A stretch of DNA of 61,585 nucleotides from Microvirga arvi. Its GTDB lineage: Bacteria > Pseudomonadota > Alphaproteobacteria > Rhizobiales > Beijerinckiaceae. The translations under genes were made by a program, and so were the position numbers. The notes beneath the pieces are model-generated. The model was not told where the DNA came from, did no database searches, and was given only the letters and a program-made list of their open reading frames with translations. This document shows positions 42,817 through 55,100 of this stretch, piece after piece. Numbering within the stretch: position 1 is the stretch's first letter; each line of letters opens with the position of its first letter. The DNA lies in the NCBI RefSeq assembly GCF_016892765.1, contig NZ_JAFEMD010000035.1, positions 1-61,585 of the forward strand, read 5' to 3'.

Positions 42817-45130
42817 CCCCGCTGGCTTTCCCTGTCGCTGTTCCTGGCTTTCCCGGAAATGTGATGACGATCTTCGTGCCCCGGCCCGGCTCCGACAGGA
42901 TGTCGATGGATGCGCCCCACCCCGTGACGATCCCGTACACCACCGGCAGGCCGAGGCCTGTTCCGCTGCCCGGATCCTTGGTCGTAAAGAACGGCTCAAG
43001 CGCATGCCGGCGTGTTTTTGGGTCCATGCCCGCGCCGTTGTCGGCGACGCATAGCACGGCCCCTGTCTCTTTCCCAGAGGCGGACAGTGAGATCCCGATG
43101 TGACCGGACCCGTGCAGAGCGTGGACCGCGTTGCTGACCAGGTTGCCCATGACCTGGAGCACTTCACCGGTCGGAACCGTGATGTCCTCGACCGGGTCCA
43201 TCCTCAGGTCGAGCGTGACAGCCGCGGGTATGATTGGGCGCACCGCTTCAACGGCCTTCGCGAGAGCCTCTCTTAAGGGTGCGACCGGGCTCTGCTGCGG
43301 TGCCGGATGCGCTGTGGCCAGGATACTGGCGACGATTTCCTGGGCGCGCAGCCCGGCATCCTCGACGATCCCCATCTGGTATCGGCGTTCGTCGCGCGGG
43401 TCGAGGCCTCCGCGGATCCGCCGGGTCAGGTTGATGATCGGATGGAGCAGGTTGTTGATCTCATGGGCGACACCTCCTGCGAGCTGGCCGAGCGCCGCCA
43501 TCTTCTGCTGCTGCACGTGCCGCTCGCGCAAAAGGACCTCCCGTGACACGTCGCTGAAGACGCCGCGATGACCGGTGTAGCGGCCGTCAAGATCGCAAGC
43601 GGGAGCTCCGCTGAAGGCAAGATAGCGGGTGGCCCCTGACGGATCGCGCAGGGCCAGCACGACCGAACGGAAGGCGCGACGCCCGCGCAGCGCCTCCTCC
43701 AGGGCGGCGAGGCCGTCCTGATCCGGCGGCTGCGCAAGCCTGCGCAGGCCTGCGATGAGATCCGATCCGGTCGCAAGCTTCAGTTCCTCGTTGTCGAGCC
43801 GCCCCGTCAGGTAGGTCAGCCGCCCTGCCGCGTCGCTCTCCCAGAAGCTGTCGGAGGCGCTGTCGGCGAAACTGCGGAAGCGCGCCTCACTCGATTGCGT
43901 CGCCAGCAGAAGGCCTCGCTCGCGGGCCTGAAGATCAAGGGAGACGACGATGCCGAAGATCAGGAGCGAGAGCCCCGCGCCCCAGTAGACCGCGTTCACC
44001 AGCGCCGCATCAGGACCCATCGCGCCTCCGGCGTCGAGGGACAGGCGCGCCATGCCACCGCCTATTGCAGGAAGCCAGCACAGGAGGAAGGCTCCGGCCC
44101 GCCGCCATTCGTGGCGCATCATCACCACAGCCAGGACCACGCCCGCCGCCAGAGAGGCGAGCCCGATATAGGAGGAGTAGAGGCGGATCACGCGTATGTT
44201 CGTCAGCATCTCGACGACGACGAGAGCCGCGCACCCGGCGATCAGCCCGACGGCCACCCGAGTGGCCCTGTACAGGCCTGGCCGGTGCACCCGCATCTTC
44301 AGGTAGCATGCCTCGAACCACAGCCAGGCCGCGAAGACGAGCAGCGAACTGGCAAGGGAGACGATCCGGGAGAGGTCGAACGCGCCCGGCAGTAGGGCCG
44401 TTTCGAGAATGGCCCGGTCGGCCGCGACATAGGCCACGAAAGTGAGGACGAGCAGGCTCAGCCGGAGGAGGGCCCCGTCCTTGAGCATCGCGCCGATGGC
44501 AAAGACATAGGCGAACAGAGCGGCGAGAGCACCGATAAGGGCGCCGAAGGCCAAGGCCTGCTGTCCGTAGGTTGCCGTATAGGCGCTTTCCGTCTCCAGC
44601 CAAAGCAGGGCGCGCATGGACGACGTGGTCTCGATGCGAAGGTAGACCGTCCGTCCGGCCAGCTGGGGGCCATCTATATTAAAAGCGGGATATCGCAGGA
44701 GAGGCTCACCCTCGGCATGGTCGGCCCTCCGGTTCCATTCGAGCGAGTGCCATCCCGCGGCGTCCGGGACGAAAAGCACCGCCCGGGAAATGCGCGATTC
44801 GTGCAGCGACAGGACCCAGCCTGGGGCGGAACCGAGGACCGGGACCGTCAGCCGGAGCCACAGCGCGGCGTGGGGGCTTGGGCTCACACCGCGGTTGGCC
44901 GCGCGACCGTTAGCCTGGACGAAGAGCGAGCCATCGGCGGCGACCGCATCGACCGACAGCCGGCCGGTGGGATCGACGAAGTGGTCGGCGGTCGAGCCGA
45001 CGAAGATCCTCTCAGGTCCTGCTGGTTCGGCCGACGCCGGGCTGGAGCCGACATTGACAGCCAGAAGCAGCACTAGGATCCTGAGCAGCGCATGGACCGG
45101 GGTCTGCCGTGGCCAGAGTCTGAATCTCAT
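42782..45130 (-). CDS. Membrane sensor histidine kinase (7TMR-DISM type)
   Basis: A 782-residue kinase. Signal peptide (about 1-34, cut near ASAEP); a periplasmic 7TMR-DISM extracellular domain (ALWLRLTVPVLGSAPGWVLS, TVYLRIETTSSMRALLWLET); seven membrane helices (about 195-400); a PAS domain (SSEARFRSFADSASDSFWES); then HisKA with the phospho-His in LAGGVAHEINNLLHPIINLT near residue 555. The ATPase domain shows N-box LVSNAVHALH, G1 DNGAGMD and G2 GTGLGLPVVYGIV. Start at internal ATG 45130. 7TMR-DISM domains are thought to sense small ligands such as carbohydrates. Paired with the CheY-like gene. Confidence 0.92.
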   Translation of the reverse strand: MRFRLWPRQTPVHALLRILVLLLAVNVGSSPASAEPAGPERIFVGSTADHFVDPTGRLSVDAVAADGSLFVQANGRAANRGVSPSPHAALWLRLTVPVLGSAPGWVLSLHESRISRAVLFVPDAAGWHSLEWNRRADHAEGEPLLRYPAFNIDGPQLAGRTVYLRIETTSSMRALLWLETESAYTATYGQQALAFGALIGALAALFAYVFAIGAMLKDGALLRLSLLVLTFVAYVAADRAILETALLPGAFDLSRIVSLASSLLVFAAWLWFEACYLKMRVHRPGLYRATRVAVGLIAGCAALVVVEMLTNIRVIRLYSSYIGLASLAAGVVLAVVMMRHEWRRAGAFLLCWLPAIGGGMARLSLDAGGAMGPDAALVNAVYWGAGLSLLIFGIVVSLDLQARERGLLLATQSSEARFRSFADSASDSFWESDAAGRLTYLTGRLDNEELKLATGSDLIAGLRRLAQPPDQDGLAALEEALRGRRAFRSVVLALRDPSGATRYLAFSGAPACDLDGRYTGHRGVFSDVSREVLLRERHVQQQKMAALGQLAGGVAHEINNLLHPIINLTRRIRGGLDPRDERRYQMGIVEDAGLRAQEIVASILATAHPAPQQSPVAPLREALAKAVEAVRPIIPAAVTLDLRMDPVEDITVPTGEVLQVMGNLVSNAVHALHGSGHIGISLSASGKETGAVLCVADNGAGMDPKTRRHALEPFFTTKDPGSGTGLGLPVVYGIVTGWGASIDILSEPGRGTKIVITFPGKPGTATGKASGDGQLATGFDHR

Positions 45131-46091
45131 TGTGCAACCTAAGACGCAAGGGCCGGCAACCTTACGCGAGGGGGCAGACCCACGCCTAGGTGGCATCCCT
45201 CAGGCCAGGTGTCCAGCGCCCACGCGCGCGAAGAGATTTCCGGGAAAGGCGCATGGGACTTGTTGTCTTGGCCGGCATCCAGGGCTCCTGTTGTTCCTAC
45301 CACAATCGCAACCGGGCCAGGGTGCTTTCGTCGCCAGGATGATGGGACCTGTCAGAGCCGGGCAGTCGGGCGTTCGGGCGCCCATGGTGGCGGGACACCC
45401 GAGCCCGCACCAGTTTAGACCCTGATCCGGCTTCCCTTAAACTTACGGCTCAGTGAGCCACTTTTCTCTTGCGCGGAGAAGCGGAGTATTCCATTGATAG
45501 AACAAGTTCGGCTCGGCCGGATTACCCACCCGGCATAGCCCGGGGTTCCGGAGCGGCAGTGCCGCCTCCGCACCTTCAAGATCTGAGCGCACATGTACCA
45601 GGGATGGTGTTCCGGCGTTTGCAGGTGCCGCACCTGCCGTTCCGGTCCCTGACGCAATGGACGCCGTCAATTGAGGCGTGGGCTTCCCAGTCCGGGCCTG
45701 TCGGGGGCATTCGTGAATTCATTCTTTCACAGCGGCGCGCCGGGAACGGCGCCGGCCGAGTTGCGGGCGGCGCAGGCCGTGGGACTGGTCCGCATGTATT
45801 TCCCAAAGTCCGTTGGGCGCGCATGCTCCTGGCCGCAGGGATGCGCCAGGCAGCCTTTCCGACGCCGCAGATTCTCGCCGTCCGTCAGGCGAGGGGCAGA
45901 GCATTCCGATACCCGCTGGAAGGCTTCCCGGCTCACGGCCGCTCACGGTCTTCGAATGCTTCGCGCGTCGTTCCACCCGCTCTTTGCGCGTCCCAGCGCA
46001 CCACGTCCGGTGAGGTCCGCGCAAGCGCTCGTCCAGGGCCGTGTGTCCTGAAAATCACACGTCTTTCACGATTTCACGCCGGCCTGAGTTC
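45131..46091. other. Non-coding stretch upstream of the RTX gene
   Basis: About 1 kb without a supported gene. A plus-strand frame at 45469-46230 runs into the RTX start in another frame and is low-quality sequence. It should hold the promoters of both the kinase and the RTX gene. Confidence 0.4.
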
Positions 46092-46107
46092 TACCCCTAA
46101 AGGGTTA
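46092..46107 (+). promoter_or_regulatory. NarL-like 7-2-7 dyad upstream of the RTX gene
   Basis: TACCCCT-AA-AGGGTTA. The left half exactly fits the NarL heptamer TACYYMT and the right half matches in six of seven positions on the opposite strand. It lies 53 bases before the GTG start. A candidate site for the LuxR/NarL-type regulator encoded at 36036-36707. Confidence 0.45.
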
Positions 46108-46160
46108 TCCATAAAGGCGGGGGCGTCAGGTACCAATAGTGTCAAAATTCGGGGGCTTCC

Positions 46161-49100
46161 GTGGCTATTTTCAACATCGTTAATGCATTTGGTTTCTCTC
46201 CGTTCAATTTCTTCCCCGGCGCGGGTGTGAGCGAGGGCGAGGCCACCTCCACCAGCAAGACCTACACCTTCCTGGCCAGCAATGGTCAGATGCGGACCGT
46301 GCTGGTGACAGGAACCGCCGGTGCGGCGGGAGCCATCGATGCGATCCACAGCGTCACTCTTCTCGACGGCTCAACCGTCCTTGCAGAATTCACCGAAGTT
46401 GCGGACGTCCCCCTGAGCGTGTTCGAGAGCGCCTGGCTTGTTGAAACCGGCACCCCCAATGATGTCTTTTCCCTGCTTCTCGGCGAGGGCTCTGTCATCA
46501 ATGCGGGCTACGGCGACGACCGCCTGGTGGGCAGCCTCGGCGACGATGTCTTCAATGGCAACGGCGACGGCGTCAACACCATCGATTACGCCGATTACTC
46601 GAACGATCCGGCGCGCACGCGGGGGATCAGCGTTGATCTCGCCAACGGAGATCCTTCCGACGCAACGGGTGTGGTCCATACCGTCGATGACGCCGGCAGC
46701 ATCGTTGAGACGGACATCCTGCATTCCGTCAGCGGTGTCTACGCCACCCGCTTCGACGACACGCTTGTCGGCGACAACCGGCAGAACGACTTCTACGCCG
46801 GCCTTGGCAACGACACCATCGATGGCGGCGGCGACACCGATTACCTCATCTACAACGCCGAGCCCCGGACGACCGGGATCAAGGTTGAATTCACGTCCGC
46901 GGCCGGCGGCACGGTGACGGGAGAGGGAGGCTCCGAGACCGACACCTTCTCCGGGATCGAAGCCGTCTACGGCACGGCTCATGCCGACCAGTTCAAGGGC
47001 GCGGAGGGCTTCCAGCGGTTCCGTGGCTTTGCCGGCAATGACACCTTCGACGGGGGCACAGGCAATGACGAGGTCGACTACCGCAACGATGCCGCCGTCG
47101 GCGGCAGCGGCGTCGTCGTGGACCTGTCGGTTGTCGACGCGAACGGCTATGTGACGGCGCAGGGCGCCAATGGCGACCAGGACAAGCTCATCAACATCGA
47201 ATGGCTGCGCGGCAGCCGGAACGCCGATACGCTCGGCGGCACCGACGCCGCCAACCGCCTGCGCGGCGATGCCGGCGACGACACGCTGATCGGGCGGGGC
47301 GGCAACGACACCCTTGATGGCGGCGCCGGCTTCGACCTCGTGGATTATTCGCGCGACGGGCGTACCGTCGGCGTCACCATCGACCTGGTCCAGGGCCAGG
47401 CCTGGAACGGCTTGTCGGAGACCGCGCCTGCGACCGGTGAGGTCGATACCCTGATCGCAATCGAGGACGCGATCGGAACGGCCCATGACGACCGTTTCAT
47501 CGGGACGGATTCCGGCGAGGAATCGTTCATCGGCGGTCTTGGAAATGACACCGTCAGCGGCGGCACCGGCCTGACGCCTGAAGGGTATCGCGCCGTCGAT
47601 GCCCTGAACTATCACCGCGGCTACAACGCCGAGATCACCTCGAAGGGCATCACCGTCACCTTCTCCCAGGAGGTCGAGGGATCCGGAACGGTCACTTTCA
47701 ACGACGGCAATGGCGGGATCAACGCCGCTGCCGGCACCGACACCTTCGACGGGATCGAGCGGGTCCGCGGTACGGCCGGTGACGACACCTTCATCGGCGG
47801 CGCGGGCTTCCAGAGCTTCCGCGGTCTTGCCGGCAACGACACCTTCGATGGCGGCGACGGCTTCGATCAGGTCGATTACCGCCGTGATGCCGGCACCGGC
47901 AACACCAATGGCGTTTCCGTCGATCTTCAGACGGGAATCGCGACGGGTGCCAGCGGCGACACCGACACGCTGATCAACATCGAGGAGGTCCGCGGCACTG
48001 CGAACGCTGACACGCTCACCGGTGACGATCTCTCCAACAACCTCTTCGGCGAGGAGGGCAACGATAACATCGACGGCGGTGGCGGCTCCGACTATCTGCA
48101 GGGAGGCCTCGGCAATGATACAATCATCGACCGGGAGGGCGCGAACTACCTGGATGGCGGCGAAGGCGATGACATCCTCGACGCCGCTGACGTCCAAGCT
48201 CCCTTCGTGACCACCGAGACCGCCGCAGGCTATCTGACAGCGGGCAATACCCTGATCAATGGTCTCGGTGGCCCGGCCGGGTTCGGCGAGAACATGCTGG
48301 CGCAGGGAGACGACAACGTCTCGGAACTCATCGATCTCACCAGCGTGTTCGGTGCGCAGGGGCTGAACTTCTTCGGTCGCACCGTGACCAGCTTCGCGGT
48401 TGCAACCAACGGCTTCATCACCTTCGACGCTGCGACGTCCTATCCGTGGGATGCACCCTACATTGCCGCCTATCAATACGATGGGGTGACCTGGAACACA
48501 CCCGCCGAGCCTACTCCTGGCGGTAATTCGACGGGCTCCGGCCGCGTCTGGTGGCACCTCGATCCCGAAAACCACGTGATCACGATCACGTGGGACGACA
48601 CATCGGACTACACGACCCCTGAAAATCGCAATGCCTTCCAGTTGCAGCTGATCGGCAATACCAATGGCACCGGCGATTTCAACGTCGTCGTCCGGCATGA
48701 GACCGTCGAAAGCTTCGGCTCGGTGAGCTACGACAACGGGGTGGGCGCCACCGGCAGCATTCCTGTGCCCAGCAACGATCCGCGCCTGCTCGACGAGACC
48801 GTGGGCAACACTGGCATTGTCGGTGTCAACGTGCTTGAGGTCCGCCGCGAGTGGCAGGGGGACAACCTGTCTGGCGGCGACGGCAATGACGTCCTTTTGG
48901 GAGGCTCGGGCAACGACCAACTCGAAGGCGGAAGCGGCGCCGACACGCTCGACGGCGGCGCCTCGCAGGATACGGCCACGTACTGGTCCGCCATGTCCGG
49001 AGTTGTGGCGGATCTCTCCGACGGCTCCAACAACCAGGGCGACGCCGCAGGCGACGTCTACCTCAACATCGAGAACCTCGACGGCACCCATTACAACGAC

Positions 49101-52100
49101 ACGTTGCGTGGTGATGAGGCTGCCAACTTCATTTTCGCTGGCGATGGTGATGACCTTGTCGAAGGCAAGGGCGGTGATGACCATCTGAACGGCTGGATGG
49201 GCAATGACACCCTGCTGGGCGGTGAGGGCAACGACGAGTTCCAGGACAGCGAGGGCGCGAACGTCATCGACGGCGGCGCCGGCGACGATGCGGTCTACGG
49301 GGTCGGCGAGGGAACAGGCGCGGACACGCTGACCGGCGGAGCCGGGCGGGATACCTATCATTTCTCCTGGACCCCGGATGCCGCCGTCGATGTGATCGCC
49401 GACTTCGCGGCCGGACCCGGCGGCGACCTGATCTCCCTCGATAACCTTTGGAACCTCATCGACTACTACGGAGGCGACAGCCCCTTCATCAGCGGCCACC
49501 TGCGCATCATTCAGGATGGCGCCGATGCCGTCCTGCAAATCAACCAGGATGCCCTAGGCGACGACTGGGTAGACGCGCTTAGGCTTCAGAATGTCCAAAG
49601 CACGACTCTTGCCGCCGACAACTTCAATCCCCGATACTCACCGGATGGCACCGGTCAAATTATTATCGGCGACGCGTCCGGCGAGGAACTGTTCGGCACC
49701 CCGGAAAACGACACTGTTGATGGTGCAGGCGGCGACGACTTCCTTTTCGGCGGCAGCGGCCATGACAGCATTATCGGGGGACAAGGCAACGACAATCTCG
49801 AAGGCGGCTCCGGCAACGACACACTGAATGGCGGCGACGGGGACGACACACTCAGCGACTACTCCGGCACGAACGTCATGGATGGTGGCGCCGGCGCGGA
49901 CACTTTCTACAACGTATCATCGTCGGGTTCGGGTACCGATACCCTGTCCGGTGGCGAGGGTCTGGACCGCTATTCCCTGAACTGGTCGAGCGGCGATGCC
50001 GCGGACGTCATCACCGACTTCCAGACCGGACCGGGTGGCGACGTCGTCAGCATCTACAACGTGCTTCCCTTCGATCTGCCGTTCGACGCAAGCCCCTTTG
50101 CGAGCGGCCACCTGCGCTTGATCCAGGATGGTGCGGATTCCATCCTCCAAGTGTCGGAGACGGCGGTTGAAGAGGTCGTCTGGACCACGGCTCTGCGCTT
50201 CAGCAATGTCAATGTCGATGCATTCACGAGGGACAACTTCGAGCCGAGCTTCTCGCCGACAGGCGAGGGCGAGAACTGGTCGGGCACCGTCGACGCGGAT
50301 TATCATTCCGGAACCGCTGATAACGATATCCTCGACGGTCAGGACGGGAATGACAACCTGCACGGCTCGGGCGGCCACGACTCCGTCATGGGCGGCGCCG
50401 GCAGCGACAACATCTCTGGCGGTTCAGGTAACGACACGCTCCTGGGCGGCGAGGGTGATGATTTTCTGAACGACGTGCAGGGCTCGAACGTCCTTGATGG
50501 CGGTGCGGGCAACGACATGTTCTCCGGCGTATCCTTCGGCACCGGCGCCGATACGCTCACTGGTGGAGAAGGTCAGGATATCTACTATCTGAACCCCGGC
50601 TTCTGGGAGGTCGGTGGTACGTATGTCGCCGACACGATCACTGACTTCGCATCGGGCGCGAGCGGCGACCGGATCGATCTGACCAGCACGCTGTCGAACC
50701 TCTCAGGCTATACCTGGGGCGATAATCCGTTCACCACAGGTTACCTGCGCTTTGAGCAGCGCGGTGCGGATTCCGTCCTGCAGATGGATCAGGACGGCGC
50801 CGGCGCGGACAACGGCTGGATCGATCTGCTCGTTCTGAAGAACGTCACGGCGGACAGCCTCACCGTCGACAATTTCATGCCGGGTTTCCCCCTCACGGAA
50901 GAAGGTGAAACCATCATCGGCCAGGACGGCGTGGATGACTCCTTCACGGGAACGGCAGCCAACGACACCATCAGCGGATTGAGCGGCAGCGACACTCTCT
51001 ATGGTCAGTCCGGCAATGACATCCTCGATGGCGGTGCCAATGCCGACTACCTCTCGGGCGACAACGGCAATGATCTCGTCCAGGGTGGCACAGGCAATGA
51101 TACCACCTACGGTGGCGCCGGCGATGATACGCTCCAGGGCGGCGAAGGTGACGACATCCTGGACGACTGGGAGGGCGTCAACGTCCAGGATGGCGGTGCG
51201 GGCAACGACACGTTCCGGGACGTATCCTACGGCAGTGGCGCCGACACGCTCACCGGCGGCGAGGGCCAGGACACCTATGTCTTGAACGCCTATTACTGGG
51301 CCCCCGATGCGCAGTATGTGGCCGACACCATCACCGACTTCACGGCCGGTGAGAACGGCGACCGGATCGATCTCAATGGCGTCCTTGGCAGCCTGACGGG
51401 CTATTCCTGGAGCGAAAATCCGTTCACCACGGGCTTCCTGCAGGTCGTGCAGCGGGGCGAGGATGCGGTCCTCCAGATGGACCGCGATGCAGGCGGTGTC
51501 GAGCGGGTCTGGGTTGATCTGCTGGTTCTGAAGAACATAACAGCCGGAGATCTCTCTGCCGACAACTTCGTACCGAACTATTCCATCGACGGACGCGGCA
51601 AAGTGATCAATGGTGCTGACGGTGTCGATGACTCGCTTACGGGTACCGTCGACAACGATACTATCAGCGGATTGAGCGGCAGCGACGTCGTTTGGGCTGA
51701 CGCGGGCCACGACTCGGTCTCGGGCGGCGAGGGCAATGACAGCCTCTACGGCCAATCCGGCAACGACACCTTGGATGGTGGTGCCGACAACGATTACCTT
51801 TCCAGTGACAGCGGCAACGATGTCATTCTGGGCGGTGCCGGGGACGATGCTCTCTACGGTGGAGCAGGCGACGACACGCTGCAGGGCGGTGATGGCAATG
51901 ACATCCTCGGCGATTCTGACGGTACGAACGTTCAGGACGGCGGCGCTGGCGACGACATCTTCCAATCCGTGGCATCCGGCACCGGTGCCGACACGCTCAC
52001 CGGAGGAGAAGGGCAGGACACCTATTACCTGAGCCCGAACTACTGGGTTTCTGAGTCCACCTATGTGGCCGACACTGTCACGGACTTCACGCCGGGCGCA

Positions 52101-55100
52101 GGCGGCGACCGGATCGACCTGAGCAACGCGTTCTACAGCCTGTCCAGCTACAACTGGAGCGACAATCCGTTCACCACCGGTTATCTCCGCTTCGACCAGC
52201 GCGGAACGGACGCCGTGCTGCAGATCGACAGGGACGGAGCCGGCACAGGCAATGATTGGGTTGACCTGCTCATTCTGAAGAATGTGACGGTTGGCAGCCT
52301 CACCTCCGACAACTTCGTGCCCGGCTTCTCCCTCACTGATGAGGGAGATGTCATCGATGGCACTGAAGGCGGAGATTCCCTGACGGGAACCACGAACAGC
52401 GACACCATCAGCGGGCTCGCCGGCAACGACTATCTTTATGGCCAATCCGGGAATGACACCCTCGACGGTGGCGCGGATGCCGACTACCTGACTGGCGAAA
52501 ACGGCAACGATTTCGTCCGGGGCGGCACTGGAAACGACACCCTCTATGGCGGCGCGGGCGACGACAGGCTCGAAGGCGGCGCGGGCGACGACACCCTGAA
52601 CGATTACCAGGGCCCCAACGTCCAGGATGGCGGCGAGGGCAACGACACGTTCCAGAACGTCTCCTATGGCACCGGTGCCGACACCCTGACGGGCGGCGAG
52701 GGCCAGGACACGTATCAGCTGAGCCTCTCATGGGGAGCGGCTGATCTGGTCGCCGACACCATCACCGACTTTGCCGCAGGCACGAGCGGGGACAGGATCG
52801 ATCTGACCTATGCTCTCCAGTACCTGACGGGCTATGCCTGGGGTGAGAATCCGTTCACCACAGGATACCTGCGTCTTGAGCAGCGTGATGGCGACACCGT
52901 GCTGCAGATCGACCGCGATGGCACCGGAGCGGATCAAAACTGGCTCGATGTGCTCGTTCTGCGAAACGTGGTCGCGGGCGACCTCACGGCCGACAACTTC
53001 GTGCCGAGCTATTCCCATACGGGTGAGGGCGAGGTCATCGAAGGCGCGGATGACGCCGGTGACAATCTCACCGGAACCGCAAGCAACGACACCATCTCCG
53101 GGCTTGGCGGCAACGACGTTCTCTGGGGCGATGCCGGCCATGACTCGATGCTTGGCGGCGAAGGTTCCGATCAGCTTTATGGTCAGTCCGGCCACGACAC
53201 GCTGGATGGCGGCGCGGATGCCGACTATCTCTCTGGCGACGGCGGCAACGATCTGGTTCAGGGCGGGCTCGGCAGCGACAGCCTCTATGGCGGAGCGGGT
53301 GGCGACACTCTGCAGGGCGGCGAGGATGACGACACCCTGAACGACTACGAGGGCGCGAATGTCCTCGACGGCGGAGCCGGCAACGACACCTTCCAGAACG
53401 TGGCCTATGGCGATGGCGCCGACACCCTCACGGGCGGCGAAGGCCAGGACACCTATGTCCTGAGCCCGGTGTACTGGGTGGCCGATGCCACGTACGTGGC
53501 CGATACCATCACCGACTTCGCGACCGGCACGGCCGGCGACAGGATCGACCTGACGAACGCGCTCTACAACATGACGGGCTACGTCTGGGGCGAGAATCCG
53601 TTCACCACAGGATACCTGCGCCTTGAGCAGCGTGGCGCCGATGCTGTGCTGCAGACGGACCGGGACGGTGCCGGCACGGAGCGGATCCCCGTCGACCTGC
53701 TGGTTTTAAAGAACGTGACAGTTGAGGATCTGGTGGCCGGCAACTTCGTGCCGCCTCACTCCCCGGCCGGCGAGGTCAACGTCATCGATGGTGCGGACGG
53801 TGTTAATGATTATCTCACGGGTACGGTTGCGGCCGACGCGATCTCCGGATTCAGCGGCGACGACACGGTCTATGCGGGATCTGGCCACGACTCCGTCCTG
53901 GGCGGCGAAGGGAACGACAGCCTCCATGGCCAGTCCGGCAACGACACGCTCTCGGGTGGAGAGGGCAACGACACCCTGAACGACCATGAGGGCGCGAACG
54001 TTCAGGATGGTGGCGTGGGCAACGACACGTTCTGGAATGTGTCCTACGGTACCGGCGCCGATACCCTCTCTGGCGGCGATGGTCAGGACACCTACCATGT
54101 GTCCTGGTATCCAGGATCTGCGGCGGATGTGATCACCGACTTCACGGCAGGTGCCTCAGGCGACCAGCTCGACCTGAGCGGGCTCCTCAGCTACGTGCAG
54201 GGTTATGCCTATGGCACGAATCCGTTCCTCACGGGTCACGTGAGGCTTGAGGCCCGGGATGGCAAGACAATCCTCCAGATCGATCAGGACGGCAGCGGCA
54301 CCGATCAGGGATGGATCGACGTCCTCGTCCTGGAGGGCGTGCAGCCTGCGGATTTGACGGTGGACAATTTCAGCCCGAGCTATTCGCCCGACGGCAAAGG
54401 CAGGCTGATCGTCGGCACAGTGGATGGTGAGGCGCTCTATGGGACCCTGAGTGCCGACACCATCGAGGCCGGTGACGGCAACGACTCGGTCTACGGCGAC
54501 CAGGGCAACGACTCGATCACTGGCGGCGCGGGCGCCGATGGGCTCTACGGCCAGGCGGGTGACGACACGCTGCTTGGTGGTGCGGACAACGACTATCTAT
54601 CCGACGGCGAGGGCGACAACTTCCTCGCAGGCGAGGACGGCGATGACCAGGTCCACGGATCCGGCACCCTGTCCGGCGGCGAAGGCAATGATTACGTCAC
54701 CGGCACCGGTCAATTGTCCGGCGACGCGGGCAACGACACCCTCGCCGGATCCGGGACGCTGGACGGAGGCCTCGGCGACGACACGGTCTCGGTGCTGAAC
54801 GGCACCGGCCTCGGAGGCGAGGGCAACGACACCCTCACCGGCACCTATTCTGGTTATGAGTCGGGGGTGGAACTCCTCGACGGTGGCGCCGGCGACGACA
54901 CGCTGGACGGGCGCGCGGGCGATGACACGCTGCTGGGCGGCGATGGTCAGGACACCGTCTTGGCCGGGGCGGGCTCCGACAGCATCGATGGCGGCGCAGG
55001 CTACGATACCGTCGAGCTCTCGGGCCGCAGAGCGGATTACACGGTCATCACGGTCGACGGCGTCACGACCATTGTCGACAACCGCGCCGGATCACCGGAT

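Noticed and set aside
45469..46230. 253-codon plus-strand frame ending inside the RTX gene
   Set aside because: Arg/Pro/Ser-rich random composition, overlaps the RTX start in another frame and has no family resemblance.
46371..49538. 1,055-codon open frame on the minus strand inside the RTX gene
   Set aside because: It is the mirror of GC-rich repetitive coding sequence (Val/Ala/Asp-rich, repeating with the RTX period). No ribosome site, no recognisable domain. The same holds for minus-strand frames at 50703-52445, 55092-55865, 56250-57515 and 58383-59327.
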